Origin: CAVXTT01 sp963764685
GTDB taxonomy: Bacteria; Bacteroidota; Ignavibacteria; Ignavibacteriales; Ignavibacteriaceae
Length of the DNA stretch: 64,000 nucleotides
Direction: 5' to 3'
Assembly: GCA_963764685.1 (NCBI GenBank)
Contig: CAVXTT010000001.1
Coordinates: 124,001-188,000 of the forward strand
Numbering within the stretch: the stretch's first letter is position 1; the number at the start of each line of letters is the position of its first letter. The notes under the pieces are model-generated. The model made no database searches, was not told the DNA's origin, and saw only the letters and a program-made list of their open reading frames with translations. Of the stretch, positions 19,213 through 28,940 are shown in pieces. The translations under genes and the position numbers were made by a program.

Positions 19213-21183
19213 ATGACAGATTACCCAATAATTGGTGATATAGTAATAATCCTGCTTGTCTCGGTTCCTATCATCTATCTTTTCCAGAAGATAAAGATAC
19301 CGTCGATTGTGGGATTCCTTGTTGCAGGTGTAATTATTGGCCCTTTCGGATTCAAGCTTATCTCCAATACTGAAGAGGTTCAGGTGATGGCTGAAATAGG
19401 GGTCATTCTCCTGCTATTTACAATAGGCCTTGAGGTTTCCTTCACCAAATTAATGAAGATGAAAAAATTCCTTCTGCTTGCAGGAGGTCTGCAGGTGGGA
19501 ATTACTGTAGCCGTTGCATCAATTATTTTTATTATGACAGGTTTTGATCCCGGGCAGGCGGTTTTTTTCGGATTCCTCCTGAGTCTATCCAGCACTGCTA
19601 TAGTATTAAATCTTATCTCTGACAGAAATGAAGTAAACTCTCCCCAGGGAAAAATATCAACAGGAATATTAATTTTTCAGGATCTCATTATAGTACCGAT
19701 GTTTTTACTGCTGCCTGTTCTTTCATCCCAGGGGGGCAGAAGTGCCGGGACTATAGTACTGCAGCTTGTTTTTGCATTCGGCGCAGTTGCCCTGATCCTG
19801 TTTATTGCAAAATTCCTGATGCCTAAAATTACATTACAGCTTGCCAGGCTCAGGATCCGTGAGGCATTTACGATAGGGATAATATTACTTTTACTCGGCA
19901 CAGCTTATCTTACCCACACAATTGGTTTGTCATTTGCCCTCGGTGCCTTTATTGCAGGACTGATACTTTCTGAGTCCGAATTTAATTATCAGATCACCGC
20001 AGAGATCCTCCCCCTTAAGGATGCCTTTAACAGTATATTTTTCGTGTCGATCGGTCTGCTTTTGAATATCGAACTGGTTACCGGTTTTCCTCTCCTGATG
20101 TTCCTCCTGGTAGTCGGAATAATCCTCATAAAAGCAGCTATTATCATATCGGTTATTATGCTGCTCAGGTATCCTGTACGCATAGGAATTATTTCCGGAA
20201 TTTATTTAGCCCAGGTAGGAGAATTTTCATTTATACTTTCCCAGGCCGGAAGAAATTACCAGCTGATAGATTCCGTTTATTATAATGCATTCATTGCTTC
20301 ATCAATTTTTACGATGATGCTTACTCCCTTTCTTTTCACAGTTGCTCATAAGATCGCCTCAGGGGCTGCCGGTCTTGATACCAAAAAAATTCCTGCTGCA
20401 AAAGAAAAAGATGAATTCAAATCTCTTAAAAAACACGTGGTAATTGTCGGCTTCGGACTTAACGGAAGAAACCTGGCGCGGGTTCTTAAAGAAACAGGAA
20501 TAAGCTACCTTGTAGTAGAAATGAATCCGGACACTGTCCTGCAGGAAAAAGAAAAGGGGGAGAAAATGATATTCGGGGATATCACAAAAGAAAAAATATT
20601 GCGAAGCGCTAAAATTAAAGAAGCGAATGTTATTGTATTCGCTATTTCTGATCCGGAAGCTTCAATCAGGGGATTAAAGATGGTTAAAAAGTTAAACTCA
20701 AATATTTATACTATTGTCAGGACAAGATATATTAATGAGATCGAACTCCTGATGAAGGCAGGGGCTGATGAAGTGATCCCTGAAGAATTTGAAACATCTC
20801 TCCAGATTTTCAGTAAGGTGCTCGAGAAATATCATATCCCCTTAAATGTGATAATGAGACAGGTGGCATTACTAAGGGGAGAATCCTATAATTTAATGAG
20901 AAGCGAAACTGCAGATGTAAGTTCTTTTGTGCATCTGAATGAAATTCTTGCTGCAGGACTAACAGATACTTTTTATATCGATGAGAAAAATCCTCACGCA
21001 GGAAAAGATCTTACAGAGCTCGACCTCCGCGCAAGGACAGATGCAACGATTATTGCAATCGTCAGGGGAAATGAAACTATCTCTAATCCTTCCGGACGTG
21101 AAAGAATACTCGCTAAAGATACCTTAGTAATCACCGGAACCCATCAGTCTGTTGATAAGGCATTTGAATACCTTAATGGATAA
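19213..21183 (+). CDS. Kef/CPA2-type cation:proton antiporter with TrkA-N and TrkA-C domains
   Basis: 656 residues. Residues 1-390 give about 12-13 membrane segments of the Na+/H+ exchanger fold (GVILLLFTIGLEVSFTKLMK, SLSSTAIVLNLISDR, FALGAFIAGLILSES). From residue about 410 a Rossmann RCK/TrkA-N domain starts (HVVIVGFGLNGRNLARVLKE, with GxGxxG) that binds NAD(H) or nucleotides, and the last 90 residues are TrkA-C. Probable K+ or Na+ efflux in exchange for protons, gated by the RCK part. KefB/KefC naming is only by domain order; the ion is unknown. Intact, single gene. Confidence 0.9.
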   Translation: MTDYPIIGDIVIILLVSVPIIYLFQKIKIPSIVGFLVAGVIIGPFGFKLISNTEEVQVMAEIGVILLLFTIGLEVSFTKLMKMKKFLLLAGGLQVGITVAVASIIFIMTGFDPGQAVFFGFLLSLSSTAIVLNLISDRNEVNSPQGKISTGILIFQDLIIVPMFLLLPVLSSQGGRSAGTIVLQLVFAFGAVALILFIAKFLMPKITLQLARLRIREAFTIGIILLLLGTAYLTHTIGLSFALGAFIAGLILSESEFNYQITAEILPLKDAFNSIFFVSIGLLLNIELVTGFPLLMFLLVVGIILIKAAIIISVIMLLRYPVRIGIISGIYLAQVGEFSFILSQAGRNYQLIDSVYYNAFIASSIFTMMLTPFLFTVAHKIASGAAGLDTKKIPAAKEKDEFKSLKKHVVIVGFGLNGRNLARVLKETGISYLVVEMNPDTVLQEKEKGEKMIFGDITKEKILRSAKIKEANVIVFAISDPEASIRGLKMVKKLNSNIYTIVRTRYINEIELLMKAGADEVIPEEFETSLQIFSKVLEKYHIPLNVIMRQVALLRGESYNLMRSETADVSSFVHLNEILAAGLTDTFYIDEKNPHAGKDLTELDLRARTDATIIAIVRGNETISNPSGRERILAKDTLVITGTHQSVDKAFEYLNG

Positions 21184-21679
21184 GTTTCTTATATTATGTT
21201 TGGATAACTGAAGAAATTCTATGAGCGGTCCATACTAAAACACGAAAATATATCCTTATATCAGGCGGGAAATAGTCCAAAAAGTTCATAAAAATCAAAG
21301 ATCCCGACATTCTTTTAACACCACTTCCAAAGCACCATATCTTCATTTAATTCATATTTAAGCACTATCTGATAATGAGCAGGCAGTGGCCGGGGGGTGC
21401 TCCGGCAAGCTATGGACAAAACAGCCCGGTTTTAGGCCGGGCATTGTCCGTGCACTGTCCGGGCGCTGCCCGAGCACCCGTATTTATCAGATCAATGTTT
21501 CTGAAATAATTTTATGGAAAATTATATAAATACTTTATAGTACTTTTAAAAAAAATAAAAGGGAGTAAGGTAAATGCCAAAGGAAGGGGTAGTGAAATAT
21601 TTTGAGGAAAATTATTTTTGAGGGATTCTGACTTGGTTTCTAAGATACTAAATTTAGCCCCACGGTTAGAAACCGTAGG
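21184..21679. other. Convergent intergenic region with palindromic array C and a terminal hairpin
   Basis: Holds array C (21382-21481), followed directly by TATTTATCAG (21481-21490), and the hairpin at 21655-21690. The rest is AT-rich without a recognisable gene. Confidence 0.6.
21382..21481. repeat. 11-bp periodic inverted array, locus C (GC-rich)
   Basis: Left units: GGCAGTGGCCG, GGGGGTGCTCC, GGCAAGCTATG and GACAAAACAGC (21382-21425). The loop 21426-21437 itself pairs partly (CCGG...CCGG). Right units: CGGGCATTGTC, CGTGCACTGTC, CGGGCGCTGCC and CGAGCACCCGT (21438-21481), whose inverses (GACAATGCCCG, GACAGTGCACG, GGCAGCGCCCG) match the left pattern. It stands out by high GC in an AT-rich genome. 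ATCTGATAA on the left (21368-21376) and TTATCAGAT on the right (21484-21492) extend the palindrome. Confidence 0.72.
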
Positions 21680-21690
21680 CTATTTTGTTT
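21655..21690 (+). terminator. Hairpin with T-rich tail between convergent genes
   Basis: TAGCCCCACGGTT-AGA-AACCGTAGGCTA is an imperfect stem, followed on the + strand by TTTTGTTTT. It overlaps the stop codon of the GH13 gene. Plausible terminator for + strand transcripts from the antiporter; on the - strand the tail is less T-rich. Confidence 0.5.
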
Positions 21691-23020
21691 TAACGAAAAC
21701 TTTATATTCCCACGGTTTTAGATTAAGCTCAACAGTTCCCGAAATTTTCTGATCAGTTCCTGTAAATAGTTCGGTATAATTCCCATCAACACGCTGATCA
21801 TTAATCTTGACTGAAGCTTCTCCAGGTGAGAGGTTAAATACCGCAAAAATTTTATCGCTCCCTTTTTCTCTTATCATCGGAAGCACATTCTTGTTTTCTG
21901 TTTCAAGAATAACCTGGGTACCTCCTCTTTCCCCATTATATAATGCTTCATTAACTTTCCGGAGATTGAAAAGTTTTGAGTAAATATTTTTGAAGGGATG
22001 ATCCTTCCACTCGATTGGATCCCTTTCAAAAAATTTAAGCCGCTTATCCGATCCCGCTTCCTGACCGCTGTATATTAATGGGATGCCGGAGACAATATTT
22101 GTAAGGACAGCAAAAGTACCTGCCGCATCACCCAGGCGTTCAAACTCTGTTCCGGTCCAGGAATTTATATCGTGGTTGGAGGTAAACCTCATCCTGAATG
22201 CTGATTGCGGATAATTATCCTGCTCTTCTTTAAATAACTCTATGAAGTCTGCTGCTTTTTTTTCTCCTTTAGCAGTGCTGTTCATCAGATTGGAAAATCC
22301 CCACGAGTATGTGGCATCAAACGCTTTCTCGTGGAAATCGGGTCCCTCAGCTTCGGCTAACATAAATACTGGCTTTACCTTTTCAAATTCCGGTCTCGCA
22401 TCATTCCAGAACTCCATAGGGATCATACCTGCCACATCACATCTGAACCCGTCAATATCAGTTTCGGTCAGCCAGTATTTCATCGCATTTATCATATACT
22501 GCCAGAGGTCCTTATTCTCGTAATTCAGATCGATAACATCCGTCCAGCCGGGGTCGGGAAGAATAAAATCGCCTTCATCATTTTTCATAAACCATTCGGG
22601 GTGTTCTTTCATCAGGGGATTATCCCAGGAAGTGTGGTTTGCTACCCAATCGACAATTACATACATCCCCATTTTATGAATTTCATTGACGAGGTGTTTA
22701 AAGTCCTCAAGTGTTCCGAATTCAGGATTTATTCCGTAATAATCCTTTACTGAATAATAACTTCCCAAAGATCCTTTACGGTTAACTTCACCAACAGGGG
22801 TAACCGGCATAAACCATAATATGCCTGCACCCATTTCTTTTAATCTCGGGAGATGTTTTTCGAATGCCTTGAATGTACCTTCTTTTGAATACTGTCTGAC
22901 ATTCACTTCATAGATGGTGAGGTTATAACTCCATTCGGGGTGTTTTACCTGGGAGACCCCCTGACAGGTGAGCAGCAGCAGGACAAATAATTGAACCGGG
23001 AAGGACTTGATTAGCCGAAT
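21680..23020 (-). CDS. GH13 alpha-amylase-family glycoside hydrolase, probably lipoprotein or secreted
   Basis: Catalytic domain motifs: VIVDWVANHTS (region I), DGFRCDVAGMIP (region II, nucleophile Asp), MLAEAEGPD (region III, acid/base Glu) and TSNHDINSW (region IV), so all three catalytic residues are present. It acts on alpha-glucans; specificity unknown. The first usual start codon (GTG 22906) would cut into the conserved WSYNLTIYEVNVRQY. The same frame continues upstream to about 23020 through PVQLFVLLLLTCQG, a signal peptide with a possible lipoprotein cysteine. No ATG, GTG or TTG is found between the upstream stop and that peptide; an ATT at 23020 or a sequence error is the likely explanation. 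Confidence 0.85.
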   Translation of the reverse strand: MRLIKSFPVQLFVLLLLTCQGVSQVKHPEWSYNLTIYEVNVRQYSKEGTFKAFEKHLPRLKEMGAGILWFMPVTPVGEVNRKGSLGSYYSVKDYYGINPEFGTLEDFKHLVNEIHKMGMYVIVDWVANHTSWDNPLMKEHPEWFMKNDEGDFILPDPGWTDVIDLNYENKDLWQYMINAMKYWLTETDIDGFRCDVAGMIPMEFWNDARPEFEKVKPVFMLAEAEGPDFHEKAFDATYSWGFSNLMNSTAKGEKKAADFIELFKEEQDNYPQSAFRMRFTSNHDINSWTGTEFERLGDAAGTFAVLTNIVSGIPLIYSGQEAGSDKRLKFFERDPIEWKDHPFKNIYSKLFNLRKVNEALYNGERGGTQVILETENKNVLPMIREKGSDKIFAVFNLSPGEASVKINDQRVDGNYTELFTGTDQKISGTVELNLKPWEYKVFVKTK

Positions 23021-23051
23021 ATTAAACGATCCTTATTTTTAATTAATTATA

Positions 23052-24957
23052 TCAAATTTTATATATCTGGGCATTCGAGTCCTGTCCCGGTTTTTCGTCT
23101 GTATCTTCCCGGAATTTTCCAATCGACTGCTCCGAACTTAGTTTTTCTCTTATTCTCTGATATCTCTGAAGGATTGACTGGTGTTTAGTGATCTCATCCT
23201 GAATTCTTCTTTTTGCCGACATCAAGCTTGCTGATAGAACCTTTGTGCTGTTCCTGTTCAAGCTTTAAAGTACTGATTGCATTCTGTATGTCGTCCAGCT
23301 CTTTCATCGATTCTGTGATTCTGGTCCTGATAACATCAAATTCATCTTCATAATGCTGGAATTCTTTCTGGAACCCGGTGTTTCTTTCCCTGAGTTTGGA
23401 ATAATTCAAATTCATAGTATTAAGCAGGTCCTGGAAATTCTTTTCGATCACAGATTTCTTTTTGAAGAGAAGATCGGTCTCCAGGCGGAGGTCTTCATTA
23501 ACTCCCCTTCTCTCAATAGCCTCATCTTCCAGTTTCTGCAATTCGTTCCAAAGATATTCCCTCTGCTCTCTTGTACTATTCAGCACCTGGTCGGTAGATT
23601 CAATTTCAACCTGCCTGATATTGAGTATGCGTTCGCTCTCCTCAAGGGCAGCTAATTTTTCAAAAAGCATCTGATCCTTATCGTCAAGGTCCTTATCTTT
23701 CTTTAAAAGAACCTGCTCGAGAACATTACGTTTTTTATTTATATCATTCAGTTCTTTATTCAGCTTTTGGAAAACTTTCATAAACCGGGTTTCCAGTTCA
23801 GTGTTCCCCTGCTCTATTTCAGTTCTTCTTTGTTGAAGAAGTGATATCAATTCCGACAGCTTAGAATGATTCTCAACGAGCTTATCATATTCGAACTTAA
23901 GGTTCTGCATTTCCGTATAATTAACCAATACCTGGTTTTTCTTCTTCTCGAGATCGGTAACTTCAGATTTCAGCTGGTTTAATTTGTCTCCATTCGACAC
24001 AATTAAATTATTAACTGATTCCAGTTCCTCCTGTCTGAGGGTCAGGGAATCAGACGCTTTGACCAGTTCACCGGTCACATCTTTCAGCTGATCTGATTTC
24101 TGCGTTAGATTGGCATAGAGTTTCTGTGCGTGCTGTTCAAAAGCTTTTATTTTAATGGTGAGATTCTTGAGAATGCCGTATTTAGCTTTCTCTTCTGATT
24201 CTAATTTTTCGAGGCTTATTTTGAGTTCTGATCGATGAGCTTGAACATCCTGATACTCCTGCTTCAGCTGGTCTGTTTCCTGTTTGTGTATTTCAAGGTT
24301 ACTGACTGTCTCGGCTAAATCCCGGTTCTTTGAGTTTAACTGCTGATCTAGGTTTCTGAGATGCTCATCCAGTTTCCGGAGCTTCACTTCCTGAAGGTTT
24401 GTCTTCTCTGAATAATTTCTTTCTTTCTGCAGGAGATCGGCTAATTTTTTTTCAATCGATGAGATTTCTGTCTGCTTCTGATTAATTCTTCCTTTTATAT
24501 GATCTTCTTCTTCAATCAGATCCCCGATCTTTTTCCTTCCCCTTTCAATTTCCTCCCGTATTCTTTTTTGTTCCTCAAGGATCTTCTTCTGGTCTTCTAT
24601 TTCAGTCAGCTTTGATTGATTAAGCTCCACCAGAGCTTCAAGTTCGTTTAATTTCGTTGTTGTGGAAAGTATATTTTCCTGTATACCTGTTTTGACTTCC
24701 GCCAGGCTGCTGATTTTGGAATCCAGTTGTTTCAGAGATTCAAGCTTTTGGTTTTCTTCTTTTTTGTACGTCCGGATTTTATCAATCAGGGAATTATGAT
24801 GATCCTGAAGCTGTGCGGTTTCAAGTTTTAGAGCTTTTACAGTTCTCTGGAGTTCTTTCATACTTAATTCCTGCTCTTTGATCAGTTCGAGCTCGAAATT
24901 AAGTTTTTCAACTTCAGATTTTAACTGCTTTATCTCTCTTCTGCCGAATATGGACAT
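23052..24957 (-). CDS. Long coiled-coil protein, one frame break
   Basis: 634 residues after repair at 23241/23242 (AAA or AAG, both Lys). Almost the whole protein is heptad-repeat coiled coil rich in Leu, Glu, Lys and Gln, beginning MSIFGRREIKQLKSEVEKL. Only the C-terminal 30 residues (EDTDEKPGQDSNAQIYKI) are disordered. No signal peptide, membrane segment or ATPase motif, so it is not an SMC. A cytoskeletal or scaffolding role is possible but unproven. It precedes the GH13 gene on the same strand with about 30 bp between, and follows a small unknown gene by about 65 bp. Confidence 0.75.
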
Positions 24958-25023
24958 AAGGGGACTCCCGGGGAATTATTTAATACGAACTTAGCTATAT
25001 ATCGTTATAATTTCAATGAAATA

Positions 25024-25362
25024 TTAATCCATTTCCCTTTTATATTTCTGCCTGAAATGGAGCTTTTGAAGCTGTCTTTCAATTATAAGGTCAGCAAGCT
25101 GTGTGGGTATATGTTCCCTGTTCTTGGCAGCGAACAATCTGGTCAGCTTTTCCTCATCTATATCAATCAGGTATAAAGTATTAAGAAGTTTGTCATATTT
25201 ATATTCCAGAAGGTAGGCGAGTTTTTCTGCAAGGTATTTCTTTAACTCATCCAGGGAGATCATATCCTTCACGGAAATAACTGATTCTATCCCGGGACGG
25301 TCGAAATCCTTAACGATTAGTTTTAGAATACTGGCGGATTCTGCGGAATTGTTTTCACTCAT
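25024..25362 (-). CDS. Small unrecognised protein
   Basis: 112 residues, ATG start, soluble, alpha/beta in appearance (ILKLIVKDFDRPGIESVISV, then LDELKKYLAEKLAYLLEY, then a basic C-terminal helix). I do not recognise the family. It lies between the kinase/PAP2 operon and the coiled-coil gene, all on the - strand, and may be co-transcribed with the latter. Confidence 0.55.
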   Translation of the reverse strand: MSENNSAESASILKLIVKDFDRPGIESVISVKDMISLDELKKYLAEKLAYLLEYKYDKLLNTLYLIDIDEEKLTRLFAAKNREHIPTQLADLIIERQLQKLHFRQKYKREMD

Positions 25363-25442
25363 ACCTGCTAAAATAATGAAATTGGCTGAAAATTATCGGG
25401 AGAATTTTATTCCCTGGCACGACAAAGAAGCGGGCGACAATT

Positions 25443-26111
25443 TCACAATGCTTCGGGTGATAATTCCCTTAACAGGATATTTTTCCTGTGGAGGAATTTA
25501 ACAAAAATGAAACAGCTGCTTGTAATAAATAAAGCCGCTAAAACATCAATCGTATAATGAACATGCTGAATTATTACAAAGACAGCTACAAGGATAATAG
25601 CGGCAAGCAGAAAATATTTATACACTCCTTTTTCTGCCACTAAGAAGAGGATGAGCAGTGTTGCCGTATGCCCTGAAAAGAAGAGGTCTTTTGTCAGTAG
25701 ATTACCTGTTCCGAAAGTTTCCACGAATGGATCATTCAGCAGAATATGTCCTGCCGGGGGATCAAGCGGAACAAGGTACATACAGATTATCCGGGTAAGA
25801 ATCATTAGTGAATAAACCTGCATTCCCTGGAGAAGATTAAAAGGTGAGCGGAGCAGGAAAATAACAGATAAGATAAGTGATGCATAGATCAGTGAAAAAA
25901 CAGGCCAGGTCATATCAACCGGGTTTATAAGGGCCAGAACCGGATCCGGAAGTACTACTCCATTCCTGGATTCAACAAATAATAAAAAGCGCGTAAGTGA
26001 AAATAAAAGGGCAGCAAGTATAATTCCTGTAAAGACAAACTCCAGTCTGAACCTGGAATTCCGGAGATATGATTTCCAATGAAAGAAGTAATTTGTTGTA
26101 GGAATATTCAC
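25443..26111 (-). CDS. PAP2-type membrane phosphatase (sphingomyelin-synthase-like C-terminal domain)
   Basis: 222 residues, about six membrane segments. The C-terminal half carries FFSGHTATL and, about 45 residues later, HYTIDV, the two histidine motifs of the PAP2_C/sphingomyelin-synthase-like group. These enzymes move or remove lipid phosphate head groups; substrate unknown. It is the last gene of a four-gene - strand run (TPR protein, GAF kinase, PAS kinase-receiver, this), 16 bp after the kinase stop, suggesting a lipid-linked output or simply operon membership. Confidence 0.75.
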   Translation of the reverse strand: MNIPTTNYFFHWKSYLRNSRFRLEFVFTGIILAALLFSLTRFLLFVESRNGVVLPDPVLALINPVDMTWPVFSLIYASLILSVIFLLRSPFNLLQGMQVYSLMILTRIICMYLVPLDPPAGHILLNDPFVETFGTGNLLTKDLFFSGHTATLLILFLVAEKGVYKYFLLAAIILVAVFVIIQHVHYTIDVLAALFITSSCFIFVKFLHRKNILLRELSPEAL

Positions 26112-26127
26112 TCCCTCTTTAATGATT

Positions 26128-27636
26128 TTAATGCACTTTTTTAAGTGCCTGAAGCAGATCTGTTCTTGAAAATGGTTTTACCAGGAACTCATCCGCCCCC
26201 GCATCTAAGAACTGCTGGATCTTAGTTTCAACAAATTCATTTGAAACAATGATTATGGGACGTTTAAAAGGATCGCTGGATTTTATTTCCCGGCAGATGG
26301 TAAGGCTGTGATCCCAGTAGCCCTGGTTTACATCAAATATAACAGCTTCATAACCTTTATTCTTGAAATTTTCTATCCTGAAGTTGCCGAAGGTATGGGA
26401 TACTATATTGTATTTATTTTTGAGAAATGCAGTTATAAGACTTATAGAATCCTGCAGTTCGTCTATCATATAAATTTTCTTTAGACTTGTTTCCCCGCTC
26501 TTTCCTTTTGAACCTTTCTTTTTGTTGTATTTGGATAGCGGCAGTGTCAGTGTAAATGTGGATCCGACTCCTTTGATACTATCAACAAGTAAGGAGCCCC
26601 CGACCAGTTCAACGTACCTTTTGGCCAGCGCAAGTCCGAGTCCGTTGCCTTCATAATTTCTTCCTATATCCAGATCTTCCTGGCTGAACGGATTGAAGAG
26701 GTGATCCAGGTACTCTGCTGAAATACCTACACCCGAATCTTTAATTTTGCAGAAAGCCAGTTCTTTTTCTTCCAAAGTACCTGACTCGACTTCAACAAAC
26801 CCCTGCTTAGTGAATTTAACTGCATTGCTCAGCAGGTTATTAATCGTACTTTCTACCGCCTGTACATCAACATCAACATAGATCACCTCGGTATTTAAAT
26901 TAATCCTGATATTCAGCTGCTTATCTGCAGCGGGTTTTTTAATGGCCTCGGCACAGGATTTAAGAAGCTCATTTATATCAACAGTTTCCGGCTTCATTTT
27001 ATAGATACCTGCTTCGAGCTGTGCAAATTCAAGCATCTGGGTTATACTTTTGAACAAACGTTCGCTGCCGCTGTAAAGGTTATCAAGATATAATTTATCC
27101 TCTGCGGTAACCTTTTCTTTCAAACTTTCTTTTATAATGGATGAATAACCGAGGATAATATTTAAAGGTGTTCTAAGTTCGTGAGAAAGTACATTCAGGA
27201 AAGTATTTTTCAGGCGTTCAGCTTCCTTATAACTTTCTCTAAGTTTTTTTACCTCTTCCTCTGTAAGGATTAATTCCGTCTGATCTTCGTGGAAAAGAAT
27301 AATATACTGCTTCCTGTCGAGGTACGTGTGAATCAGTTTAGTTCTGAAGAGAGGGGTAATGATTTCCTTGGATTTTAACAGGTTGTCAGAATATCCGTCG
27401 AATGAAAGATAATTCTTTGTTTCAAATAAGGACTTCATACTCTGAGCCAACCCGCTCTTCTTAAGCTCAGGATCATCATAAACAGAGTAGCCTTTCAGAT
27501 CATTGAAACTATATCCCCACTGGAAAGAAAATGCAGTATTGATATATACAATCTTCCCTTCCTCATTTATTACCTGTATGGGAAAATGTATCCTGTCGTA
27601 AAGACTTGCAAAATATTTCAGATTCTCATCGTCCAT
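26128..27636 (-). CDS. PAS-histidine kinase-receiver hybrid
   Basis: 502 residues. The PAS-like region, residues about 8-125, starts FASLYDRIHFPIQVI. The DHp helix has the H-box LSHELRTPLNIILGYSS at about 150. The catalytic ATPase domain has NNLLSNAVKF (N box), IKDSGVGIS (G1) and GNGLGLALAK (G2). The C-terminal receiver is from about 385 with VIFDVNQG (phospho-Asp strand) and EFLVKPFS (conserved Lys). No membrane segment, so it senses a cytoplasmic cue. Its start overlaps the stop of the GAF-kinase gene by one base; the two kinases likely act together. Confidence 0.88.
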   Translation of the reverse strand: MDDENLKYFASLYDRIHFPIQVINEEGKIVYINTAFSFQWGYSFNDLKGYSVYDDPELKKSGLAQSMKSLFETKNYLSFDGYSDNLLKSKEIITPLFRTKLIHTYLDRKQYIILFHEDQTELILTEEEVKKLRESYKEAERLKNTFLNVLSHELRTPLNIILGYSSIIKESLKEKVTAEDKLYLDNLYSGSERLFKSITQMLEFAQLEAGIYKMKPETVDINELLKSCAEAIKKPAADKQLNIRINLNTEVIYVDVDVQAVESTINNLLSNAVKFTKQGFVEVESGTLEEKELAFCKIKDSGVGISAEYLDHLFNPFSQEDLDIGRNYEGNGLGLALAKRYVELVGGSLLVDSIKGVGSTFTLTLPLSKYNKKKGSKGKSGETSLKKIYMIDELQDSISLITAFLKNKYNIVSHTFGNFRIENFKNKGYEAVIFDVNQGYWDHSLTICREIKSSDPFKRPIIIVSNEFVETKIQQFLDAGADEFLVKPFSRTDLLQALKKVH

Positions 27637-28940
27637 TATTTAGCCGGTAAGGAAAATTGAATTACTGTACCTCTTGCAGAATCAAGTATCCTTATCTCGC
27701 CATTATGCTGATCAATAATGTTTCTGCAGAGGAATAAACCATAGCCCGGTTTATCAGCAACCGGAGGCTCAAAAATTTTGTCCTTAATATCTGCAGGTAT
27801 TCCTGGTCCGTCATCTCTTACTTCAACATACACCTTTTCATTTGACGTATATGTTTTTATCCTGATGTTAGCGTCAGGTTTTACTTCGGCAGCATTAGAA
27901 AATAAATGCACCAGGAGATGCTGTATCTGCTCGTCATCGTAGCGGCAGGCTGGAAGCGGACTGAAGTCAACCTTAAAAATTATTTTATTAAATTTCTTAA
28001 TAGATGAGATATATTTAATGACAGTCTGAACCGTCCTGTTAACGTCACCGTCATCTTTCTTGAGATTCATAATTGAAGTTTCAATAAGCACCTGGGCATA
28101 TTTCTGGATGTTCCTGATGCTGTCCATTGCCACTTTTGATTTCAGTTTCAGCCTGTCAAAAAGGACAGGTTCCACAGTTGCTTTCTTTGATTCAAACTCC
28201 TTCTGGGTTTTCTCTATCGTACGGAGCAGACTTTCAAGTTCAAGAAGGGCAAAATGAACAAGTCCCTGCAGTGATTGCCCGATTTCAGAATCAATGCTTG
28301 CTTTTAATGCTTTTCGTTCAACCTGGATAAGGTGCATATTTGCTTCATTAAGTGCGTTATAAGCATTTATTTGTCCCCTGTACAGCTGCGCATTCCTGAT
28401 TGCCGTTGCAGCCTGGCCGGCAAGTATTTCAAATGTATCTGTTATTTCTCTTATTTTTATTTTATGCAGATGCTTGCTGTCGACATAGATAACACCGATT
28501 TTTTTATCATCTGCAATTAAAGGGGAGCATAGGATTGTCTGAAGTTCGAGTTTGAGAATGCTTTTACTGGAATCGTAATTTGTATCGCTCTGAGCACCTT
28601 CAATAAACTTCGACTGTCCTGTAAAAAAAACATCTTCAACGACAGTGGTACTTACATTAAAAGATTCCTCGGGCAGATTGTTATCTTCAGAATCCAGTCC
28701 AAGCTTATATTCGAGACTTCCGGATTGATTTTTAAGTACTATAAATCCCCTTTCGGATTGCGTCAGTTTTATTGCATTATTCAGGACGAGCTGCAGCACA
28801 TCCTGAAGTATTAACGACCTGTTAATACTTTTGACAATATCCAGGATCACTTCAAGATTTTTAACACGTGCATCCGATTCAGTTTTAATTGTAACTTCTC
28901 CCTTGCTCTGCAGATTCTCCTTAAATTCCTTCAGTTTCAT
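27636..28940 (-). CDS. GAF-domain sensor protein with HATPase domain
   Basis: 434 residues. An N-terminal GAF domain (about 20-190; LQLVLNNAIKLTQSERGFIV, SPLIADDKKIGVIYVDS) binds an unknown small ligand. The linker helix lacks a clear HELRTP H-box. The C-terminal ATPase has a weak N box (HLLVHLFSNAAEV), VRDDGPGIPADI (G1) and GYGLFLCRNIIDQH (G2). Autophosphorylation is therefore uncertain; it may be a histidine-kinase-like ATPase without its own phospho-acceptor. Overlaps both neighbours by 1-4 bp. Confidence 0.85.
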   Translation of the reverse strand: MKLKEFKENLQSKGEVTIKTESDARVKNLEVILDIVKSINRSLILQDVLQLVLNNAIKLTQSERGFIVLKNQSGSLEYKLGLDSEDNNLPEESFNVSTTVVEDVFFTGQSKFIEGAQSDTNYDSSKSILKLELQTILCSPLIADDKKIGVIYVDSKHLHKIKIREITDTFEILAGQAATAIRNAQLYRGQINAYNALNEANMHLIQVERKALKASIDSEIGQSLQGLVHFALLELESLLRTIEKTQKEFESKKATVEPVLFDRLKLKSKVAMDSIRNIQKYAQVLIETSIMNLKKDDGDVNRTVQTVIKYISSIKKFNKIIFKVDFSPLPACRYDDEQIQHLLVHLFSNAAEVKPDANIRIKTYTSNEKVYVEVRDDGPGIPADIKDKIFEPPVADKPGYGLFLCRNIIDQHNGEIRILDSARGTVIQFSLPAK

